A stretch of DNA of 14,394 bases from assembly GCA_036939975.1 (NCBI GenBank), contig JALLPB010000710.1:1-14394 (forward strand). Reading direction: 5' to 3'. The translations under genes and the position numbers were made by a program. The first letter of the stretch is position 1. Each line of letters starts with the position of its first letter. This DNA comes from Cyclostephanos tholiformis. Taxonomy: Eukaryota; Bacillariophyta; Thalassiosirophyceae; Thalassiosirales; Thalassiosiraceae. Positions 9,201 through 14,394 of the stretch are shown in pieces. Under the pieces are notes generated by a model, which saw nothing but the letters and a program-made list of their open reading frames with translations, made no database searches and had not been told where the DNA came from.

Positions 9201-9754
9201 CTTATGAATATATATTTCTATGCTCATATATGACCTTCCACCCAAAAGATATGCTTGTTCAAGCCCCTGATCTCTTTGCTGCAATTCATATTGCGGTGCC
9301 TCTCCTCGACATGAAAAGGTGACTGCATGTGTATATCTTGTCCGTATTTGTATCTGAACCTTCCTCTCACGTCCAAGTCCATCGTGACGAACGCAGGTTC
9401 AATAAATTGCTGGCGGGTGCATCGTGGATGGCGGAATATGGCAATCCCGACACAGATGATTGGAAGGAATTTATTTATAAGTACTCTCCTTACCATAATA
9501 TCGACGTAAAAAGGGAGAAATATCCGAACGTTTTAGTGACGACATCAACTAGAGATGACAGGGTCCATCCAGCTCACGCACGCAAGATGGTAAAGAAGAT
9601 GTGGGATTTGGGTGAGGGGAAAGACTGGCCAGTTTTTTATTACGAAAACATAGAGGGTGGGCATGGTGGAGCGGCTGATTCTAAGCAAGAGGCGTTCATG
9701 ACCTCTCTTTCATATGACTTCCTCTGGCGTGCATTGACTAATTCCCTGCCTTAG
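6244..9754 (+). CDS. Prolyl oligopeptidase family serine peptidase (S9A), 11 exons
   Basis: Exons inferred from frame, splice signals and family homology: 6244-6725, 6814-6892, 7054-7158, 7253-7512, 7592-8411, 8496-8560, 8658-8853, 8953-9009, 9085-9163, 9249-9318 and 9397-9754. They sum to 2571 nt, or 856 residues. The N-terminal part has the family opening DPYIFLEEVE, then NFWKDSK, LSRGGAD and TSGYPR, typical of the propeller domain. The C-terminal alpha/beta-hydrolase domain has LLYGYGGFEISL, ANIRGGGEYGP, the nucleophile in GGSNGGLL (Ser707, codon 9139-9141), STRDDRVHP (Asp791, with Arg793 as likely substrate contact) and EGGHGGA (His827). It should cleave short peptides, perhaps after proline. 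In-frame Mets at 6364 and 6538 are alternative starts; from 6538 the protein is 758 residues, near the usual length, so the extra 98 residues may be a targeting sequence. Intron 1 is GC-AG. Confidence 0.9.
6726..6813 (+). other. Peptidase intron 1, GC-AG type
   Basis: The exon ends ...AATGACAG and the intron starts GCAAGT, ending at CATCGCAG. Joining gives NDR-IPHVSLLGYEEG, which matches the family and keeps frame. The nearby GT dinucleotides (GAGA/GTAATG and GGCAA/GTTTAC) both put the next exon out of frame. AG/GCAAGT is the classic strong context for rare GC donors. Confidence 0.8.
8412..8495 (+). other. Peptidase intron 5: 84 nt, phase 0, no in-frame stop
   Basis: GTATGC donor after LKSLPQM and TTTCAG acceptor before FDSSDLDV. 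Removing it restores the family sequence. Length is divisible by three and the frame is open throughout, so retention would add 28 residues (starting VCSATLLY) without truncating the protein. The site lies shortly before the hydrolase domain. Confidence 0.75.
8854..8952 (+). other. Peptidase intron 7: 99 nt, phase 0, no in-frame stop
   Basis: CAG/GTGAGT donor and TTTCAG acceptor, joining GPKWHQ to SALKENRNK as in the family. It is 33 codons long and open in the frame of both neighbours, so retention would insert a hydrophobic Cys- and Val-rich segment inside the hydrolase domain. Confidence 0.75.
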
Positions 9755-9913
9755 ATTTTGACAAAGAAAGAGCAGAATTGTATGAGCTACTAGTCAGGAT
9801 CAGTGTAAAAGAGTAAACAATTGGTAGCTTACAGTAGCTTTCTATTTTGCATCAAAAATTTTCAACAACCCATAGGGATGCGCTCAAACCTCACAACTCT
9901 TCGCAGGCCTAAC

Positions 9914-10444
9914 CTACGATTTTTTTTTTATGGCTATCTCCTCAGTGGGCCATGCGATGAAGAATGCATTTTCTAACGTGTACATCTCCGCGGTCGTCCA
10001 ATACGCCAATTTATCTCCCGCCCGAACCATGTTACCAGCGTCGCAATTCAGGGGAGAGTCAGCGTCCGGATCCGATAAAAGTGCGAGAACAGCCCGGCAC
10101 GCGCTTAGCAAACCCCAGGCCGGGCTCCACTCCTTTTTCAATATGTCCAAGCAAACGTCTCCCTTTCCAAAATGCACATTGGGGTGGAATACCTTGGTAT
10201 CGAATACGATTGTCGGCGGTGCCAGGGGATAATCAGTGCCGCATAGGATGGACAGCCTGAAGACGCCACCCTCGTAGGGCGTGTCGATGGGACCCTTAAT
10301 GAGAGCCGTCCAGTGCAAGAGAGACGACGACGACGTCGGGCGGAGGTAGATGTCCGTGTCGCTTTCGTCGTTCCGGGCTGCCTTTTCTAGGCTTTGAAGT
10401 TCTTTGCGCAGGCGTTTCGCGGCTCCCAAATTGTTCCGCATCAT
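9914..10444 (-). CDS. PEX4: Ubiquitin-conjugating enzyme E2, peroxin 4 type
   Basis: A single-exon frame of 176 residues, close to the E2 size of 150-180. The UBC fold is marked by WTALIKGP, TPYEGGVFRL, YPLAPP, the HPN triplet (87-89) and the active-site Cys98 in GDVCLDILKKEWSPAW. The stretch SPLNCDAGNMVRAGD closely matches plant PEX4 (UBC21) and sets it apart from general E2s. PEX4 loads ubiquitin at the peroxisomal membrane so that the import receptor PEX5 can be extracted and recycled; it is usually anchored by PEX22, which is not in this window. The C-terminal tail is somewhat longer than in plants and ends in lysines. Two adjacent Met codons (10444 and 10441) could start it. The gene converges on the peptidase gene with 159 nt between stops. 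Confidence 0.88.
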   Translation of the reverse strand: MMRNNLGAAKRLRKELQSLEKAARNDESDTDIYLRPTSSSSLLHWTALIKGPIDTPYEGGVFRLSILCGTDYPLAPPTIVFDTKVFHPNVHFGKGDVCLDILKKEWSPAWGLLSACRAVLALLSDPDADSPLNCDAGNMVRAGDKLAYWTTAEMYTLENAFFIAWPTEEIAIKKKS

Positions 10445-10876
10445 CTTGCAGGGGTTCGTTGGTTATTTGTTGTAGTATTATGACCTAAAAAGAAGAGGGA
10501 TGGAGTTGAGGGAATACGACACGGCTTCTGCTTTTCGCAAGACTTGTGTCGTTGATGGAAATCGACCGATGTATGTAGGGATTTGAAGCTTTTTCATTAA
10601 GTATTTAGGCTGTGATTTTGTTAGCTCGGAAACAAATACACAAATACACAAACGAACAGTTGCGAACATTTTGTTTTGGATTGGTGTCTTTTGTGTGGGA
10701 GCATGTTCCTCGGTGTTTTTTTTGCACGCACAGATAGCAAATCCACGAATGCGCAGATACGGACCTTTTTTTGGCTGGCCCACAAACAATCCCATTGCGG
10801 CAGTCGACGTCGGTCGAGACTAGTTCTCCCCTTGCAGGTGTCCAAGCTCTCCCTGCGCTGTCTCCTCCGTTCCGCC
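10445..10876. promoter_or_regulatory. Divergent interval between PEX4 and the element's accessory gene, includes left TIR
   Basis: 432 nt between two divergently read start codons. The half next to PEX4 (10445 to about 10713) is host flank and should contain the PEX4 promoter; no element can be named. The half from 10714 holds the left inverted repeat of the Harbinger-like element and the leader of its accessory gene. A frame open from an upstream ATG at 10676 would add 67 residues but lies over the inverted repeat and is unlikely to be coding. Confidence 0.5.
10714..10790. repeat. Left imperfect terminal inverted repeat
   Basis: Three blocks match the reverse complement of the right end in order. 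Block one is TGTTTTTTTTGCAC (from 10714). Block two is 10739-10759, AAATCC..GAATGC..GATA, 17 of 21 identical to the right arm with all four differences transitions. Block three is GGCCCACAAACAAT (10777-10790). Spacing differs slightly between arms. Confidence 0.65.
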
Positions 10877-12720
10877 ATGCCCCCCAAGGTTGCTGCCGCG
10901 AGGCGTGGCCGGGGTAGTGTGGCAGTTGGCTCAACGCATCCAGCCAAGGTTTCCGCCGCCAAGAAAAAGGCCGCCTCTGCGAGTGGAGAAGTCGCTGCTG
11001 CTCCTACTCATGAATCTCCTATGCGTGGCGTCAAGTCCGTGGCAAGCAAGAGGATTGCGGCGCAGCTGTCTCCCGTTGCGCGTGTCCCTGTTGCAGTATC
11101 GGTCATAGCACCTCGTGGCGCTGAAGAATCTCCCAAGGACCAGGCCGCCATCATGCCGAAACTACCCCCCTTGTGGAATGCGTGGTATTCCACCTGTTAC
11201 CGGGTGCTTCACTTTTTTGGCGATGGAGGTGCATTGGAGGGAAATTGCACCTCGTGCGGGAATGGCCGTCCTGGGCAGAAGGATGTTATGCTCGATCCCG
11301 AGCAGCTGGCGGAGTTGAGGATGACCCCTTGCTTGGTTTACGATCCGCTGACGGGGAGTGTTTTTCCTCCTCCTTCTCGTGCGTCTGCGCCGCCATCTTA
11401 TCCGCGAGGACAGGTTTGTCGCTCGCCACAAAAATTTAAGGATTTAGATGTGGCAAAGGGGTGTGATGTCGAGCCCGACCAACTGGGGGATGCGAGGTCG
11501 GACGGCTTATCGGATGAAGAATCGGTTTCCTCCCATTCATCTCCTCGAGCTGCTGGGACCAAGACAGCGGGTATGTCGTCAGAGCTGAGCCCTTTCGACA
11601 GTCCAATGTTTTCACGCAACGGTGATGACTTCTCTGCAGCAACGCCAACCGACAATGAAGTTAGTAAGTATTCCTTTGTTGAAAGGCTTAAGCACTACAT
11701 GGAGGGGAATCAGATCACCGAGGGGAACCGCGCAAGTGTCGAGCTGTGCATTTTAGTTGAGGCCGGTGCTGCCGTTCGCGGGATGGACCCAATGAAGAAG
11801 GTGAAGAAGGAGACTGTTTTTTTTAACAAATACATGGCTACCCTCGATGAGATTGAGGATTCCATGTTTGATCCACCAAACCTCCGTGAGTACATGCGTT
11901 TGAAATACAAGAACGCGAAGAAAGAGAACACGGGGACAAGTTTGTGGAGGAAGTATGAGGCGGAGCTCACACAGCTACGAAATTTCTCCAAAAAAATCCC
12001 GGGGGTAGGCCGCCTTTCGGAGCTTCCGAGCGGGTCCAATCAACTACGTCATATGAAGAAGCCTCTGGTTGAGGCTCTCTGGCGAGAAAAACATCCGGTA
12101 TTGTGTTATGATTTTGTTTATTGTATCATTTGTTACTATTTCATGTCTAATATCTTTGCTTGTCTTCTTAGAACGAGGAGGGGGTCGATTATGATGACCC
12201 TTTGACTTATCGTTCGAAGATTAGCCATGACTGGTGGCTTACATCATCATCGTGCAAATATATGCTCGCTTGTCTCGTCCATAAGGACTGTAAAGACATC
12301 AGCATGCGTCCGATGGATCTTCCACCCGGACGCACAAGGGTAGAGGCGAGGGAGGATAGTCGTAGGGTGCTGGAGGGGGAGAGGGCGGAGGCGAAGAGCA
12401 AACGCTCAGGGGATCCATTTACGGAAGTTGAGCGTCAGCTCAAGCAGGCAAGGGTTGTCGGAATGAAGGCTCAGGCGGCCCAGATTGCTATTCAGAGCAT
12501 CCAAACCAAAATTCAGATGTTAAGGGAAAATGCGGATGTGTACGTTCTCATTCATGGGCAGCAGGGGTACAATGAGATTGTTGCTAGTTTGTTGTCGAGG
12601 ATGGCACGGATTGGAGAAGAGGATTCGAGGGATGTATCAATTAGCACGCCGGTGTCAGTTGGTTATTCTCAACTATCCGAGCGGTTTGCATCAGAGGACG
12701 ACAATAATTCGTGTGACTAA
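10877..12720 (+). CDS. Accessory protein of the Harbinger-like element (putative DNA-binding), two exons
   Basis: Start chosen at ATG 10877 (context CCGCCATGC). Exons 10877-12097 and 12172-12720 flank a 74-nt GTATTG..CTTAG intron, giving 589 residues; unspliced reading stops at 12205 (442 residues). The N-terminus (1-70) is rich in Lys, Arg and Ala with RRGRGS, reminiscent of an AT-hook-like basic tail. W100, W103 and the pair C124/C127 (NCTSCGNG) may form a small structural or zinc site. A Ser-rich, acidic linker follows (about 190-270). Residues about 275-407 are a charged helical region (SLWRKYEAELTQLRNF). Residues about 460-560 are coiled-coil prone (QLKQARVVGMKAQAAQ), ending with YNEIVASLLSRM. 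Harbinger elements usually pair the transposase with a Myb/SANT-like protein that binds DNA and imports the transposase; this gene sits in that place, but I see no clear Myb Trp pattern. The family is not recognised. Confidence 0.6.
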
Positions 12721-12781
12721 AAGATTATATTAATTCTACGGTTTATGGAAAACTTTTACTATCTTCTACATTTATTATCGT
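12721..12781. terminator. Short convergent 3' interval of the transposon genes
   Basis: Only 61 nt lie between the accessory-gene TAA and the transposase stop, so the two 3' untranslated regions and poly(A) sites must overlap. The stretch is AT-rich with no AATAAA visible. Confidence 0.35.
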
Positions 12782-14146
12782 CTACAATTCTTCACGATCT
12801 GGGTTGCCGAACTTGCAGAAAACTTTTAGATGAATTGATAACAACGAACGTCTCCTACCGAATTGAAGAGAAAGACCTGATTCGCTGTCCCTCCCTTGTC
12901 TGTTGGTGTGTCCATCCAAAAAAATCCCATCGTCACCTATCGGACAACCACGGCCAACTCTGTGACTACCTCTCTCCATCTGCTGATCCAAGAGGAAATT
13001 GTGCAGACAACAGCACGTAACAAATATTTTCTCACACAAGCGTATGTCGCGGTACTCCAGACCATTGTTTAATATTCTCCAACGCTTCTTCAATATCCCG
13101 AAGGTACATTCCACATCCTTCCGCACTGCCTCTAAATTTGCAGAAAAATATCCCTCAGGTGTAGAGCAATCAACTCGCTCGTAAGGACAAATTGACGTTG
13201 GCCAACGAAGGTAGCCGTTATCGCAGATTAAATACACCCCGCATTCCTCACAGACGTCGCCATCCTCATTATAGTAACTCCACTTCACATCCTTGTACCA
13301 TCCAGTACGAATAATATGGACATTTTCGTCCACCTTCACGATCTCTTTGTCATTCCGGGTTCCAAACTGGGGTCCAAAGATACCAATAATCCTGCGACGA
13401 TAATTGGTTATACATTCAAAGCCTAGCGTGGGGTATCCAGCCTTACCTTTGGCACAGGACGACGTCCATGGACCCACAGCAACCGGGCAAACCAACTTCA
13501 TCATAGTCGCTTGTCAACGATCGTAATTCAGTCATATTCCGAGGCAAGTAAACAAACTCATCCTTCATTTCGACGATCGCATCCAAGAAAATCATAAAGA
13601 ACTTCCTAATCTCGGAAACACTGATGTAGGTGTTGGAGTGACACTGATGGAACGAGTTTCCATTCCCCAGGTGGTAAAGAGCAGTCAAGATGAAGAGCTC
13701 ACTGTGCTCACAGAACTCTTCACAAAATTTGAGCATCACGGCTGCTCAATATAACCACAGCGAATAAGAATATCAGTCATTCGAAATAGTGACCGGAACT
13801 TGCCAAAGTGATCTGACCTGGATAGCTCATGTGTCAAATCATGTGTCTTCCCCGGGCGAAGAAAATTGACATACCAAGGGGATAACAAGATACTCTGCTT
13901 GTGGCAGGCGTGTCGGTTGTGTTGACGTTTCCTCCTGTGGCACCTACGACTATAAACAATCACGGAGCTCTCAACTGACATGGAGCACAACATGCCATCC
14001 ACTGAATTGGCTGTGACAAACAATGCCCCATCGGCAAAATCAAAGAACCTATCAAACTGGGAGGATTCACTAAAATTGTCTGCTGACAAAAATTCAGACA
14101 AGAAATCGTAGGCAGGGAGAGCATTGCCAGTGGGAGGGGGAGTCAT
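12782..14146 (-). pseudogene. PIF/Harbinger-type DDE transposase, broken in three pieces
   Basis: Three overlapping frames carry successive parts of one protein. Piece A (14146-13736) begins MTPPPTGNALPAYDFLSEF and includes SPWYVNFLRPG and GKFRSLFRMTDILIRCGYIE. Piece B (13739-13443) has ALYHLGNG, EMKDEFVYLPRN and GSMDVV, holding the first catalytic Asp. Piece C (13504-12782) resumes at AKGKAGYPTLGFECITNYRR, then LICDNGYLRWP with the second Asp, then DVECTFGILKKRWRIL with the Glu and TCCCLHNF. The A/B break fits a one-base loss near 13736-13740; at B/C about a dozen residues expected after GSMDVV are missing, near 13443-13460. Piece A also looks a few residues short after FRM. All DDE residues exist but in different frames, so no active enzyme is made unless the breaks are sequence errors. 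Confidence 0.85.
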
Positions 14147-14308
14147 GCTGGGCCGAACCTTGTTGGAATGAGCAGGAGAAAGGAACAGGGAGAGGAGGGG
14201 GGGTGTATCTGCTGCGGAGCAAATTATTATGCTAGGTGAGAGGGAGAGAGCTCTATCTGTGTATTGGGGCGTTTTGTTTGTGCGACAAATAGAAGTTCCA
14301 CGTGGAGA

Positions 14309-14387
14309 ATTTATTTGTGGCCAAATAAAAAATGGTCATTGTGTAGGAAATATCCGTGCATTCACGGATTTGTGCCCAAAAAATACA
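14309..14387. repeat. Right imperfect terminal inverted repeat
   Basis: Reverse complement gives TGTATTTTTTGGGCACA (14387-14371), then AAATCCGTGAATGCACGGAT (14371-14352), then GGCCACAAATAAAT (14322-14309), the same block order as the left arm. The arm may continue past the window edge. Confidence 0.65.
14352..14369. repeat. Small hairpin within the right TIR
   Basis: ATCCGTG (14352-14358) and CACGGAT (14363-14369) are perfect 7-nt inverted arms around CATT. The equivalent left-arm sequence (ATCCACG AATG CGCAGAT) is only partly palindromic. Such subterminal palindromes can be transposase or accessory-protein binding sites, but that role is a guess. Confidence 0.5.
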
Positions 14388-14394
14388 ATAGTAG

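Larger units (their letters stand above)
10714..14387. mobile_element. PIF/Harbinger-like DNA transposon, non-autonomous copy
   Basis: Two convergent genes, an accessory protein (plus) and a DDE transposase (minus), lie between imperfect terminal inverted repeats. Two-gene elements with a DDE nuclease of this type are the hallmark of PIF/Harbinger; convergent order with 61 nt between the stop codons is seen here. The transposase is frameshifted, so this copy cannot move unaided. The outer limits are uncertain: similarity between the ends fades at about 10714 and 14387, the right end is only 7 nt from the window edge, and no matching 3-nt target duplication (TWA in this superfamily) can be identified. 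Confidence 0.75.

Noticed and set aside
9964..10260. Plus-strand open frames opposite PEX4
   Set aside because: Pure antisense shadows of a clearly recognised E2 gene.
10676..10876. Upstream ATG that would extend the accessory protein by 67 residues
   Set aside because: It runs over the left inverted repeat, the sequence is unlike the rest of the protein, and the ATG at 10877 has a better context and begins the basic N-terminus.
12098..12205. Unspliced C-terminus of the accessory protein ending at 12205
   Set aside because: The tail is hydrophobic and Cys/Tyr-rich, typical of translated intron; the splice signals and the long open exon beyond support splicing, although retention cannot be excluded.
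1..14394. CRISPR arrays, tRNA, rRNA or a defence-type gene cluster
   Set aside because: No regular spaced repeats, no cloverleaf or rRNA signature, and no such gene combination were seen; the window is eukaryotic.

Overview
This is a nuclear window from a eukaryotic microalga. Short spliceosomal introns (74-161 nt), targeting-like N-terminal extensions, a Ty1/copia gag-pol of the type common in diatoms, and a PIF/Harbinger-type element with a long diatom-like transposase all point to a stramenopile, most likely a diatom. That assignment is inferred from protein resemblance only. No rRNA, tRNA, CRISPR array or prokaryotic operon is visible.

Layout from left to right. (1) Positions 1-2378, minus strand: decayed gag, protease and integrase of a Ty1/copia-like retrotransposon, running off the left edge before reverse transcriptase. 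It carries stops, frameshifts and substitutions at key residues. (2) 2379-3176: no gene; the first part (2476-2649) is packed with short palindromes. (3) 3177-6026, minus: a 949-residue DEAD-box RNA helicase with large low-complexity insertions. (4) 6027-6243: a 217-nt divergent promoter interval. (5) 6244-9754, plus: an 11-exon serine peptidase of the prolyl oligopeptidase family (S9A), with a complete catalytic triad and one GC-AG intron. (6) 9914-10444, minus: a ubiquitin-conjugating enzyme closely resembling peroxisomal PEX4. (7) About 10714 to 14387 or beyond: a PIF/Harbinger-like DNA transposon with imperfect terminal inverted repeats. It holds an intact two-exon accessory gene on plus and a convergent, broken DDE transposase on minus.

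The three cellular genes (helicase, peptidase, PEX4) look intact and form an ordinary gene cluster flanked by two decaying mobile elements. They share no obvious pathway. The observations most worth following are the Harbinger-like element, whose accessory gene is intact while its transposase is broken; the two stop-free introns of length 3n in the peptidase gene; the GC-AG intron; and the palindrome cluster beside the retroelement. I did not find a clear new multi-gene system.
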